From Desertimonas sp963786985 (GTDB lineage Bacteria > Actinomycetota > Acidimicrobiia > Acidimicrobiales > Ilumatobacteraceae): 64,000 nt of DNA. Positions 49,601 to 57,839 of this stretch are shown here, one piece after another. Position numbers and translations under genes: made by a program. Numbering within the stretch: position 1 is the stretch's first letter; each line of letters opens with the position of its first letter. The stretch is from positions 62,001 to 126,000 of the forward strand of contig CAWBBL010000027.1 of NCBI GenBank assembly GCA_963786985.1, in the 5' to 3' direction. The notes under the pieces were generated by a model. That model saw only the letters and a program-made list of their open reading frames with translations, had not been told where the DNA came from and made no database searches.

Positions 49601-51112
49601 TCACTGACGAAGCTGGTACTTCTTGATCTTGCCGACGCTCGTGCGTGGCAGTTCGTCGACGAAGCGGTAGGCGCCGGGTCGTTTGGCTTTGGCGAGGCGC
49701 GCCGCGCACCACGCCTCCAGCTCGCGGCGTAGTTCGTCGGGCGTGTCGGCACCCGGAGCCGGAACGATCACGGCGACGGGGACCTCGTCACGGATCGGAT
49801 CCGGTTCGCCGACCACGGCGACGTCGGCGACCAGTGGGTGCGTGGCGAGGACCTGTTCGACCTCGACGACGGACACGTTCTCGCCGGCGACCTTGAGGAT
49901 GTCCGAGTGGCGACCGTCGAAGACGAAGCGGCCGTGCTCGTCGCGGTGGGCGCGGTCGCCGGTGCGGAACCAGCCGTCGCGGAACGAGGCCGCGGTCGTG
50001 ACGGGATCGTCGAGGTAGCCGGCGAACAGCGTGACGCCCGGTTCGCCACCGACGACGATCTCGCCGTCGTCGAGATCGACCCGGCACCCTGGTGTGACGT
50101 AGCCCATCGTGTCGCAGGCGGCCGTGTCGCGCTCATCGGTGAGCACGGCCGGGATCGTCTCGGTCATCCCATACAGCTGGCGCGGGCGGCAACCGAGCCA
50201 ACTGGCGATCGTGTCGTACTGCGCCGGCGTCAGGTTCTGGGCGTACCAACAGTGGCGCAGTCGCAACGGGGGGAGGTCAGGCGCGGCCGGCCCACCGCGG
50301 GCCAGGATCATGCGGATCGGCCCGGCGAACAGACTGGCACACGTCGCCCCGTGGCGGGCGGCCTGGTCGACGAAGCGGCTCGCCGAGAACGTCGGCATCA
50401 GCGCCACGCTGGCGCCGGCGGCTATCGCCGCGGCGAACGAGTAGTACTGGGCGTTGGCGTGGAACAGCGGCAGGACGACGAGGTAACAGTCGTCGGCGGC
50501 AAGGTCACACGCCGCAGCCATCGTCGCCCCGGCGAAGGCGTAGTTGGCCTGGGTGATCTCGACGCCCTTCGGCCGCCCGGTCGTCCCACTGGTGAACATG
50601 ACAGCCGCCCGGTCGCCCAACGCTGGACGGGGGCGAGAACGCGGACTGCCCCGCGTGAGCCAATCGAACGAGACGTCGGACTCGTCGATCTCGATGACCG
50701 TCGTGGGGAGGCTGCCGGCGTTGCGATAGGTCTCGGCGCGCTCGGCGGCGCAGAATCCGACGACCGGCGACGTACGGACGAGGTGCTCGCCCAGCTCGGG
50801 CGTGGTGGCCATCGGATCGGAAGGCACGATCCAGGCCCCGAGGCGCACGGCGGCGAGCCACACGGCGACGAATGCCGGCGAGTTGGTCAACGCCAGGTGC
50901 ACGGAACTGCCGTCGCCGACGCCGGCCGCGGCGAGTCGGTTGGCCGCCCCCTCGATGACGCGATCGAACTCCTCGTACGTCCACTCGTTGACCGCACCGT
51001 GAGTGTTCTCGAAGCGCAGGAACAGAGCGCGTGGGCCGGCCTCCACGGCGGCCCGCCACATCGCGTCGAACGTCACCGGTCGCCAGCCCTCCGTCCGGTA
51101 GTCCGCAGTCAC
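49601..51112 (-). CDS. Acyl-CoA synthetase / AMP-dependent ligase
   Basis: An adenylate-forming enzyme of 503 residues. Motifs: VMFTSGTTGRPKGVE (P-loop-like A3), QLYGMTETIP (A5), WFRTGDRAHRDEHGRF (A7), ILKVAGENVSVVEVE (A8) and the catalytic Lys of TSVGKIKKYQL (A10). It would activate a carboxylic acid as its CoA ester. Carnitine/crotonobetaine- or benzoate-type acids are conceivable given the Rieske genes, but not shown. GTG 51112 follows TAGCGT by 7 nt. Overlaps the GNAT stop by 4 bp. Confidence 0.9.
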   Translation of the reverse strand: MTADYRTEGWRPVTFDAMWRAAVEAGPRALFLRFENTHGAVNEWTYEEFDRVIEGAANRLAAAGVGDGSSVHLALTNSPAFVAVWLAAVRLGAWIVPSDPMATTPELGEHLVRTSPVVGFCAAERAETYRNAGSLPTTVIEIDESDVSFDWLTRGSPRSRPRPALGDRAAVMFTSGTTGRPKGVEITQANYAFAGATMAAACDLAADDCYLVVLPLFHANAQYYSFAAAIAAGASVALMPTFSASRFVDQAARHGATCASLFAGPIRMILARGGPAAPDLPPLRLRHCWYAQNLTPAQYDTIASWLGCRPRQLYGMTETIPAVLTDERDTAACDTMGYVTPGCRVDLDDGEIVVGGEPGVTLFAGYLDDPVTTAASFRDGWFRTGDRAHRDEHGRFVFDGRHSDILKVAGENVSVVEVEQVLATHPLVADVAVVGEPDPIRDEVPVAVIVPAPGADTPDELRRELEAWCAARLAKAKRPGAYRFVDELPRTSVGKIKKYQLRQ

Positions 51113-51858
51113 GCGCCCAACGCTAGGAGCGGTTGAACACCGGGCCATCGCCTCGTTCGGGGCGCCATTGCTGACGAACATCGCAGGCAACGGCACCCAG
51201 ATTCGAATCCCGACTCACTGGCGCCGGCTGATCGGGACGCGGCGACGCCGCGCGCCGCCCCGCGGCTGGCAGGGACCTCCTTGATCATGACGCAGTTGCC
51301 CTGTCCCTTTGGTCGCTGGTAGGTGAACCCGAGCTGTTCGTACATCGTCCGGGTGGCGTTGTAGAGAAACGACGCCGACGTCTTCTTGCCGGGCGGGAGA
51401 TCGTGCGGGTAGGCCTCGACGAGCCCGCCGCCGGCGATGCCGATCAGCTCCAGGGCGCCAAGCACGGCTGTCGCCGCTACTCCGTGGCGGCGGTACCGCC
51501 GGTCGACGAACAGACAGGTGATGCGAAAATCGGGGCGCCGTACGAGGCCCTGCTCCCATTGCTTGCGGTGGTGGATGTTCGGCAGCTCCTCGACCGTTCC
51601 GAACTGGCACCACGCAACCGCGACGTCGCCGTCGAACACCAGCGCCGCGTGGGCCCGGCCCTGTTCGACGAGCCGCTGCTTGTACGCCTGGTTGCCGACC
51701 TGGGTGCGTTCCGAATCGTCGATGCCGCGGTGGAAATAGGTGCACCAGCAGCCACCCCACACGCCGTTGTGCCGTCCGGCGAGGTCGGCGAAGGCATCCC
51801 ACGTCTGCGGCCCGAGCGCCTCGATCCGGTAGCCGTGCGGGTTCTCGGTGGCGGTCAT
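51109..51858 (-). CDS. GNAT family N-acetyltransferase
   Basis: A 249-residue protein. The GNAT core is residues about 5-190: DLAGRHNGVWGGCWCTYFH, then LFVDRRYRRHGVAATAVLGALELI (acetyl-CoA loop RRYRRHG) and SFLYNATRTMYEQLGF. This layout is that of the GNAT group with an N-terminal CWC motif often found in actinobacteria and firmicutes. The substrate is unknown. The last 50 residues (RGAARGVAASRSAG...) look like read-through of a GC-rich tail, since similar proteins end near MIKEVPA. Confidence 0.75.
   Translation of the reverse strand: MTATENPHGYRIEALGPQTWDAFADLAGRHNGVWGGCWCTYFHRGIDDSERTQVGNQAYKQRLVEQGRAHAALVFDGDVAVAWCQFGTVEELPNIHHRKQWEQGLVRRPDFRITCLFVDRRYRRHGVAATAVLGALELIGIAGGGLVEAYPHDLPPGKKTSASFLYNATRTMYEQLGFTYQRPKGQGNCVMIKEVPASRGAARGVAASRSAGASESGFESGCRCLRCSSAMAPRTRRWPGVQPLLALGA
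51120..51125 (-). promoter_or_regulatory. -10 element, acyl-CoA synthetase
   Basis: TAGCGT on the minus strand, 7 nt before GTG 51112, inside the GNAT C-terminal codons. Confidence 0.45.
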
Positions 51859-51953
51859 GCTGTGGACAGTAGGCGGGGCCCGTGGTCCGGGCGGTTCGGA
51901 GGCGACAACCGGTCACTACTGACCGATCTGCGGCACCAGAATCCCGAGCGGGC

Positions 51954-53207
51954 CTAGATGAACAGCAGGGCGGGGGTCTCGAGGAGTGCCTTGATCCGCT
52001 GCACGAACAGGGCGGCGTCCCAGCCATCGATCACACGGTGGTCGAACGACGACGACAGGTTCATCACCTGTCGGGGGAGCCAGGCGCCATCGGCGAACAC
52101 TGCCCGGGTCACGATCTTGTTGACGCCGATGATGGCGACCTCCGGGTAGTTGACCACCGGGGTCGTGACGACTCCACCGAGGGCGCCGAGCGACGTGATC
52201 GTGATCGTCGATCCGTGCAGCTCCTCCAACGCCACCGTGCCGTCGCGCGCCGCCTCCGCCAGGCGGGCGACTTCGGCACTCAACGCCCACAGGTCGTGGC
52301 CCTCGGCGTGGTCGACGACGGGCACCATCAGACCCTTGTCGGTCTGCGTGGCGATACCGAGATGCACGGCGCGGTGGCGCTCGACGACTCCGTCGTCATC
52401 CTTGAACCGGGCGTTCATCTGCGGGAACTCGCCAACTGCAACGATGACGGCGCGGGCCAACAGGGGGAGCAGCGTGAGTCGCGGGCGGGTGTTCTCGTGC
52501 TGGCGGTTGAGCTCCGATCGCAACCGTTCGACGTCCGTGACATCGACCTCTTCGACGTACGTGAAGTGGGCGACTCGGCGCGTCGACTCCTGCATCCGCT
52601 GAGCGATGTTGCGGCGCAGGCCGACGATCTTGACCGCCTCGACGTCGTCGCCGCCGGCCAACGGGGTGGCGACGTCTGCGTCTGGCACGGTCGGGCGCTC
52701 GGCGAGCAGGCGGTCGAGATCGCCGTGGACGATCCGGCCATCGGGACCTGAACCGGCGACCACCGCCAGATCGACGCCGAGGTCGGCGGCGCGGCGGCGC
52801 ACCGCCGGTGCGGCGAGCGCGACGCCGTGGCGCGGTGCGGACGTGTCGGGCAGCGTCGGCTGGTCGCCGGGCACCACTACCGGGGAAGCCGGTGCGACCT
52901 CCGCAGCAGTCGGGTCGTCCTGCTCGTCGGCGGGCTCACTCTGCGGGGAGTCGGCGACCTTCTCGCCGTCGGTTTCGATCCACACGAGCTCGGAACCAGT
53001 TGCCACCACGTCGCCGGCCTCAGCCCCGAGCCGGGTGATCGTCCCGCTGACCGGCGATGGCAACTCGACCGTGGCCTTGTCCGTCATCACGTCGGCGATC
53101 GGCTGGTCCTCGGTGACCACGTCGCCGACCGCGACATGCCATTCGACGAGCTCGGCTTCGGCGACACCCTCACCGACATCGGGAAGCTTGACGACGTACG
53201 TCCCCAC
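51954..53207 (-). CDS. bkdC: Branched-chain 2-oxoacid dehydrogenase E2 (dihydrolipoyl acyltransferase)
   Basis: 417 residues in the order lipoyl domain (1-80; lipoyl Lys44 in MTDKATVELPSPVSG), acidic/Pro linker, peripheral subunit-binding domain (about 125-165: APAVRRRAADLGVDL...GRIVHGDLDRLL) and catalytic domain with HRVIDGWDAALF (HxxxDG). It transfers acyl groups from E1 to CoA. GTG 53207 is 2 bp after the bkdB stop. No E3 gene is in the window, so the complex must use a dihydrolipoamide dehydrogenase coded elsewhere. Confidence 0.93.
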   Translation of the reverse strand: MGTYVVKLPDVGEGVAEAELVEWHVAVGDVVTEDQPIADVMTDKATVELPSPVSGTITRLGAEAGDVVATGSELVWIETDGEKVADSPQSEPADEQDDPTAAEVAPASPVVVPGDQPTLPDTSAPRHGVALAAPAVRRRAADLGVDLAVVAGSGPDGRIVHGDLDRLLAERPTVPDADVATPLAGGDDVEAVKIVGLRRNIAQRMQESTRRVAHFTYVEEVDVTDVERLRSELNRQHENTRPRLTLLPLLARAVIVAVGEFPQMNARFKDDDGVVERHRAVHLGIATQTDKGLMVPVVDHAEGHDLWALSAEVARLAEAARDGTVALEELHGSTITITSLGALGGVVTTPVVNYPEVAIIGVNKIVTRAVFADGAWLPRQVMNLSSSFDHRVIDGWDAALFVQRIKALLETPALLFI

Positions 53208-53209
53208 CG

Positions 53210-54223
53210 TCAGGCGTCCATCACCCGCTTGAAGGCGGAGCCGACGCGAGCGGGGCCGGGGAAGTAGTCCCACTCCTGAGCGTGGGGGTACGGCGTGTCC
53301 CATCCCGTCACCCGCTCGATCGGCGCCTCCAACGAGTAGAAGCAGCGCTCCTGCACCTGGGCCGACAGCTCGGCCCCGAGGCCGCTCGTACGCGTCGCCT
53401 CGTGGACGATGACGCACCGGCCGGTCTTGCCCACCGACGCCGCGATCGTGTCGGTGTCCAGCGGGAGCAGCGTGCGCAAGTCGACGATCTCGGCGTCGAC
53501 GCCGGTCTCGTCGGCGGCCGCTTCGGCGACGTGGACCATGGTGCCGTAGGCGAGCACGGTGAGGTCCTCGCCCGACCGGCGCACGACGGCGCAGCCGAGG
53601 GGCACCGAGTAGTGATCGTCGGGAACGTCGCCCAGCGGGTGGCCCGACCACGCCACGACCGGACGCTCGTGGTGGCCGTCGAACGGGCCGTTGTAGATCC
53701 GCTTCGGCTCGAGGAAGATCACCGGGTCGTCGTCCTCGATCGCGGCGATCAGCAGACCCTTGGCGTCGTAGGGGTTCGATGGCATCACCGTCTTCAGCCC
53801 GCAGACGTGGGTGAACAGGCTCTCCGGACTCTGACTGTGGGTCTGCCCACCGTGGATCCCGCCGCCGCACGGCATGCGCACGACCAGAGGGGCGGTGAAC
53901 TCCGCCCCGGACCGGTAACGCAGGCGGGCCGCTTCCGAGATCAGCTGGTCGAGCGCCGGATAGACGTAGTCGGCGAACTGGATCTCGACGACTGGGCGTA
54001 GCCCATAGGCGCACATTCCCAACGCCGTGCCGATGATCCCACCCTCGGCGATCGGGGCGTCGAACACCCGGTGGGTGCCGTACTTCGCCTGCAGCCCGTC
54101 GGTGCAGCGGAACACACCGCCGAAGTAACCGACATCCTCGCCGAAGATCACCACGTCGTCGTCGCGCTCGAGCATCACGTCCATCGCCGACCGGAGGGCG
54201 ACGTTCATCGGCATCGAGGTCAT
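53210..54223 (-). CDS. bkdB: Branched-chain 2-oxoacid dehydrogenase E1 beta
   Basis: 337 residues; with E1 alpha forms the ThDP-dependent decarboxylase. Close to BCKDH E1 beta throughout: MNVALRSAMDVMLERDDDVVIFGEDVGYFGGVFR, FDAPIAEGGIIGTALGMCAYGLRPVVEIQFADY, GGIHGGQTHSQSPES, EPKRIYNGPFDGH. ATG 54223 is where the third leader ORF stops (ATGA), and the native start MTSMPMNV resembles the start of each repeat unit (VTTMP). The array lies between bkdA and bkdB, where the usual coupling would be direct. Confidence 0.93.
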   Translation of the reverse strand: MTSMPMNVALRSAMDVMLERDDDVVIFGEDVGYFGGVFRCTDGLQAKYGTHRVFDAPIAEGGIIGTALGMCAYGLRPVVEIQFADYVYPALDQLISEAARLRYRSGAEFTAPLVVRMPCGGGIHGGQTHSQSPESLFTHVCGLKTVMPSNPYDAKGLLIAAIEDDDPVIFLEPKRIYNGPFDGHHERPVVAWSGHPLGDVPDDHYSVPLGCAVVRRSGEDLTVLAYGTMVHVAEAAADETGVDAEIVDLRTLLPLDTDTIAASVGKTGRCVIVHEATRTSGLGAELSAQVQERCFYSLEAPIERVTGWDTPYPHAQEWDYFPGPARVGSAFKRVMDA

Positions 54224-54315
54224 CGGGGCACCATCCGACCGTTGCGAGCGAGCGAGCGCCAGCGAGTGAGCGGCCATCCGCGGCCTGCGTGGCCGGGGAA
54301 CGGCATGGTGGTCAC
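54220..54315 (-). CDS. bkdB leader ORF 3 (31 aa)
   Basis: VTTMP, FPGHAGR, WPLTRWRSLARNG and a basic end. Its stop overlaps the bkdB ATG as ATGA and its GTG overlaps the ORF 2 stop as GTGA. Confidence 0.4.
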   Translation of the reverse strand: MTTMPFPGHAGRGWPLTRWRSLARNGRMVPR

Positions 54316-54407
54316 CGCCGCACCATCCGACCGTTGCGAGCGAGCGAGCGCCAGCGAGTGAGCGGCCATCCGCGGCCTGCGTGGCCGGGGAACGGCATGG
54401 TGGTCAC
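54312..54407 (-). CDS. bkdB leader ORF 2 (31 aa)
   Basis: Nearly the same peptide as ORF 3 (RMVRR instead of RMVPR at the end). Both ends overlap neighbouring ORFs as GTGA. Reads the core in the frame that gives FPGHAGR, whereas the galU array reads it as PRPRRP. Confidence 0.4.
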   Translation of the reverse strand: MTTMPFPGHAGRGWPLTRWRSLARNGRMVRR

Positions 54408-54505
54408 CGCCGCACCATCCGACCGTTGCGAGCGAGCGAGCGCCAGCGAGTGAGCGGCCATCCGCGGCCTGCGTGGCCGGGGAACGCAATGAACGTCACG
54501 TTCAC
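54404..54505 (-). CDS. bkdB leader ORF 1 (33 aa)
   Basis: Begins VNVTFIAFPGHAGR. GTG 54505 overlaps the bkdA stop as GTGA, so the chain is bkdA, ORF 1, ORF 2, ORF 3, bkdB with a stop-start overlap at every step. Confidence 0.42.
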   Translation of the reverse strand: MNVTFIAFPGHAGRGWPLTRWRSLARNGRMVRR

Positions 54506-55734
54506 CACCCGCTCTCGAGTTGGCGCTGCTGTTCGACGAGGTGCGGTGGCATCGTCGCGAACACGTCCTCGAAGATGCTCCTGGCGCTGGGGAGGTGGCC
54601 GTCGAGCAGCGTGCCGGCGCCCTCGGCCTCCTTGGCCGCGGCACGCACCCGCTCGGCGGCGTCGGAGCGCAGCCGAGCGCCATCGTCCGCCGACCACTCG
54701 CCGCGCACGGTGAGGTGCCGCTCGAGACGCTCGATCGGATCGCCGAGCGGCCATGCCTTCCACTCGTCGGCCGGTCGGTAGCGCGACGGGTCGTCGGAGG
54801 TCGAGTGGGCGGCGACCCGGTACGTGACCCACTCGATGAGCGTCGGCCCGTGGTTGCGCCGGGCGCGCTTACGCGCCCAACGCGTGGCCGCCACGACGGC
54901 GAGGTAGTCGTTGCCGTCGACACGAAGTGCCGGGATGCCGTAGCCGATCGCCCGCTCGGCGAACGTCGACCTGGCGCCGCCGGCGATGGCCTGGAACGAC
55001 GAGATCGCCCACTGGTTGTTGACCACGTTGAGGATCACCGGTGCCTGGAACGTCGTCGCGAACGTCAAGGCGTGGTGGAAGTCGGCTTCGGCGGTCGAGC
55101 CCTCGCCGATCATCGCCGAGGCGACCGCCGTGTCGCCCTTGATCGCCGAGGCCATCGCCCAGCCGACGGCTTGCGGGTACTGGGTCCCGAGGTTGCCGGA
55201 GATCGTGAAGAACCCGGCATCGCGAGCCGAGTACATCACGGGCAGCTGACGGCCGTGCAGGCGGTCACGCTCGTTGGAGTAGATCTGGCACATCATGTCG
55301 ACGAGTGACCACTGCCGGGCAATCAACCAGCCCTGCTGCCGGTAGGTCGGAAAGAACATGTCACGGTCACCCAGCTCCAGCGCCTGGCCGACGGCGATCG
55401 CCTCCTCACCAGTGCAGGAGATGTAGAACGACGTCTTGCCCTGACGCTGGGCGCGCAGCATCCGTTCGTCGTACAGCCGGGTGGTCACCATCGCGTCGAG
55501 TGCTGCGCGCAGCGCGTCGAGGTCGACGTGCGGCGCCCATGGTCCGACGGCGTTGCCGTCCTCGTCGAGGACGCGAATCAGCGAGCGGGCGAGGTCATGG
55601 ATCCTCGCCGGTTCGACGTCGATGTCCGGGCGATCAACCGCCCCGGCGGCTGGGACGTCGAGGTACGAGAAGTCGGCGGCATCGCCTGGCCGTGCCGACG
55701 GCTCCGGCACGTTGAACACGAGTGCCTCGGGCAT
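54502..55734 (-). CDS. bkdA: Branched-chain 2-oxoacid dehydrogenase E1 alpha
   Basis: 410 residues. ThDP/Mg motif GEGSTAEADFHHALTFATTFQAPVILNVVNNQW (GxG...NN), ISCTGEEAIAVGQALE and FFPTYRQQGWLIARQW. AAHSTSDDPSRYRP is the BCKDH-type phosphorylation-loop region, which distinguishes it from pyruvate dehydrogenase E1 alpha. Branched 2-oxoacids become acyl-CoA primers for branched fatty acids or are catabolised. ATG 55734 follows TACATT by 10 nt. The promoter region (about 70 bp) is shared with the divergent copper ATPase. Confidence 0.92.
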   Translation of the reverse strand: MPEALVFNVPEPSARPGDAADFSYLDVPAAGAVDRPDIDVEPARIHDLARSLIRVLDEDGNAVGPWAPHVDLDALRAALDAMVTTRLYDERMLRAQRQGKTSFYISCTGEEAIAVGQALELGDRDMFFPTYRQQGWLIARQWSLVDMMCQIYSNERDRLHGRQLPVMYSARDAGFFTISGNLGTQYPQAVGWAMASAIKGDTAVASAMIGEGSTAEADFHHALTFATTFQAPVILNVVNNQWAISSFQAIAGGARSTFAERAIGYGIPALRVDGNDYLAVVAATRWARKRARRNHGPTLIEWVTYRVAAHSTSDDPSRYRPADEWKAWPLGDPIERLERHLTVRGEWSADDGARLRSDAAERVRAAAKEAEGAGTLLDGHLPSARSIFEDVFATMPPHLVEQQRQLESGW

Positions 55735-55778
55735 GACATGAGTCAATGTACCCACCACCACCGATGGGGTAGCGCAAT

Positions 55779-55795
55779 ATACCCCCAGGGGGTAT
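55779..55795. promoter_or_regulatory. CsoR-like copper operator
   Basis: Perfect 17-bp palindrome ATACCCCCAGGGGGTAT, as in operators of the CsoR copper-sensing family. It overlaps the -10 of the ATPase gene (TATCGT, 55793-55798), which is 6 nt before GTG 55805. Repression in the absence of copper is the expected effect. No csoR gene is in the window. Confidence 0.82.
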
Positions 55796-55804
55796 CGTGA
55801 AGGC

Positions 55805-57814
55805 GTGCACCACGCTCCGCATCGCGATCATGCCGGTCCCGACGAGCATGCCGACCACGACCCGCAGACGTTCCGCCGCCGCTTCTGGATCAGCCTGCTG
55901 CTGACCATCCCTCTCGTCGTCACGAGCGAGATGGTGATGGGCTGGTTCAACTACTCCATCGACTTCCCGGGCGTGTCGTGGCTCGGGCCGGTCCTCGGCT
56001 CAACCGTGTTCTGGTGGGGCGGCTGGCCGTTCCTTGCCGGCGGCGTTGCCGAGATCCGCCGCCACCAGCCGGGGATGATGCTGCTCATCTCGATGGCGAT
56101 CACCGTCGCCTACGCGGCATCGATGGCCACCAGCCTGGACTGGCTCGACCTCGAGTTCTGGTGGGAGCTGGCCTTGCTCGTCACGATCATGCTGCTCGGC
56201 CACTGGCAGGAGATGAAGGCGATCGGCCAGGCCCGCGGCGCCGTCGCGGTCCTCGCCGAGTTGCTCCCCGACGACGCCGAACTGGTCGAGGGCGACGACG
56301 TCCGCCACGTCGCCCTCGACGCGCTGGCAGTCGATGACATCGTCCTCGTGCGGGCTGGCGGCCGAGTACCCGCCGACGGCGTCATCGAAGAGGGCGCCGC
56401 CGAACTGGACGAGTCGATGATCACCGGGGAGTCGCGACCCGTCGCCAAGTCGGCGGGAGATCGCGTCGTCGCCGGCACGGTCTCGACGAACTCGTCGTTG
56501 CGGGTTCGGGTGGTCGCCGTCGGCGATGACACGGCGTTGGCGGGGATCCAGCGCCTCGTCGCCGACGCCCAGGCCAGCCGCAGCCGCGCCCAGGTGCTCG
56601 CCGATCGCTTCGCGGCGATCCTGTTCTACGTGGCCACCGCGGCGGCTGCCGTGACGTTCTTGGCCTGGCTGCTCGCCGGGAGCGTCGACGACGCCGTCGT
56701 GCGGTCGGTGACCGTGCTGGTGATCGCCTGCCCCCATGCCCTCGGATTGGCGATCCCGTTGGTCATCGCCCTGTCCACGGCAGTGTCGGCGAGGTCAGGG
56801 ATTCTCGTCAAGGACCGTCTGGCACTGGAGCGGATGCGTCTCGTCGAGACCGTGCTGTTCGACAAGACCGGCACGCTCACCGAAGGGGCGCCCGTGGTCA
56901 CCGGCGTCATCGCCAGCAAACCGCTCGATGCCGACGAGATGCTGCGCATCGCAGCCGCCGTCGAATCCGACAGCGAGCATCCGTTCGCCAGGGCGATCGT
57001 CACCGCCGGGCGGGCCCGGGGCACGGTTCCTCGTGCCTCGGAGTTCCGGGCGCTCACCGGCCGCGGTGTGGAGGCGACGGTCGACGGCACGCGGTACGCC
57101 GTGGGCGGACCAGCACTGCTTCGCGAGTGGCAGATCACCGTCCCCGACTCCCTGGGCACCGACGTCGACTCGTGGAAGGACCGCGGCGCGGCGGTACTCC
57201 ACCTCATCCGCAGCAACGAGGTCGTTGCCACCGTCGCCCTCGAGGACGCCGTCCGCCCCGAGGCCGGCGCGGCGGTCGAGGCGCTGAGCCAGCTGGGAAT
57301 CGACGTGGCGATGATCACCGGCGACGCCCGCCAGGTCGCCGACAGAGTCGGCCGTGAACTGGGCATCGACGAGGTCTTCGCCGAGGTCCTTCCGGAGGAC
57401 AAGGACCGGGCGGTCGTCGAGTTGCAGGAACGAGGTCGGCGCGTTGCGATGGTGGGCGACGGCGTCAACGATGCTCCCGCGCTCGCTCGTGCCGACGTCG
57501 GCTTGGCGATCGGCGCCGGCACCGACGTGGCCATCGAGTCGGCCGGCGTGATCCTCGCCGCGAGCGACCCGCGAGCGGTCGCCGGGGTCGTCCGTCTGTC
57601 CCGGGCGAGCTACCGCAAGATGGTTCAGAACCTGGCGTGGGCGGCGGGCTACAACATCGTCGCCATCCCCCTGGCGGCCGGCGCCTTTGCCTGGGCGGGG
57701 ATCACGCTGTCACCCGCCGTCGGGGCCATCCTGATGAGCCTGTCGACGATCGTTGTGGCCCTCAACGCCCAGCTGCTCCGGCGCCTGCAATTGACACCGT
57801 CGGCCGCGACCTAG
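55805..57814 (+). CDS. copB: Copper-transporting P-type ATPase, CopB-like
   Basis: A P1B-type ATPase of 669 residues with a short His-rich N-terminus (HHAPHRDHAGPDEHADHD) in place of HMA domains. The TM6 metal motif is CPH (IACPHALGLAIP), which marks the P1B-3/CopB subgroup, with Cu(II)/Cu(I) or Ag export as the likely role. TGES actuator loop (ITGESRP), phosphorylation site DKTGT and hinge GDGVNDAPAL are intact. GTG 55805 is the start. The CsoR-like operator directly upstream agrees with copper export. Confidence 0.93.
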   Translation: MHHAPHRDHAGPDEHADHDPQTFRRRFWISLLLTIPLVVTSEMVMGWFNYSIDFPGVSWLGPVLGSTVFWWGGWPFLAGGVAEIRRHQPGMMLLISMAITVAYAASMATSLDWLDLEFWWELALLVTIMLLGHWQEMKAIGQARGAVAVLAELLPDDAELVEGDDVRHVALDALAVDDIVLVRAGGRVPADGVIEEGAAELDESMITGESRPVAKSAGDRVVAGTVSTNSSLRVRVVAVGDDTALAGIQRLVADAQASRSRAQVLADRFAAILFYVATAAAAVTFLAWLLAGSVDDAVVRSVTVLVIACPHALGLAIPLVIALSTAVSARSGILVKDRLALERMRLVETVLFDKTGTLTEGAPVVTGVIASKPLDADEMLRIAAAVESDSEHPFARAIVTAGRARGTVPRASEFRALTGRGVEATVDGTRYAVGGPALLREWQITVPDSLGTDVDSWKDRGAAVLHLIRSNEVVATVALEDAVRPEAGAAVEALSQLGIDVAMITGDARQVADRVGRELGIDEVFAEVLPEDKDRAVVELQERGRRVAMVGDGVNDAPALARADVGLAIGAGTDVAIESAGVILAASDPRAVAGVVRLSRASYRKMVQNLAWAAGYNIVAIPLAAGAFAWAGITLSPAVGAILMSLSTIVVALNAQLLRRLQLTPSAAT

Positions 57815-57839
57815 CCCGGCCAGCTACGCTGCCGCCGCT

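Larger units (their letters stand above)
54220..54490 (-). repeat. Three tandem 92-bp start-codon repeat units before bkdB
   Basis: Cores on the minus strand begin at 54485, 54393 and 54301, exactly 92 bp apart, each 59 bp, followed by ACGGTCGGATGGTG and the next start codon. Stops at 54404, 54312 and 54220 are also 92 bp apart. The non-core 33 bp of each unit is unrelated to that of the galU array but has the same total length. Confidence 0.92.

Noticed and set aside
51109..51260. C-terminal 50 residues of the GNAT gene as a functional domain
   Set aside because: Arg/Ser/Ala-rich read-through without conserved pattern, overlapping the promoter of the acyl-CoA synthetase.
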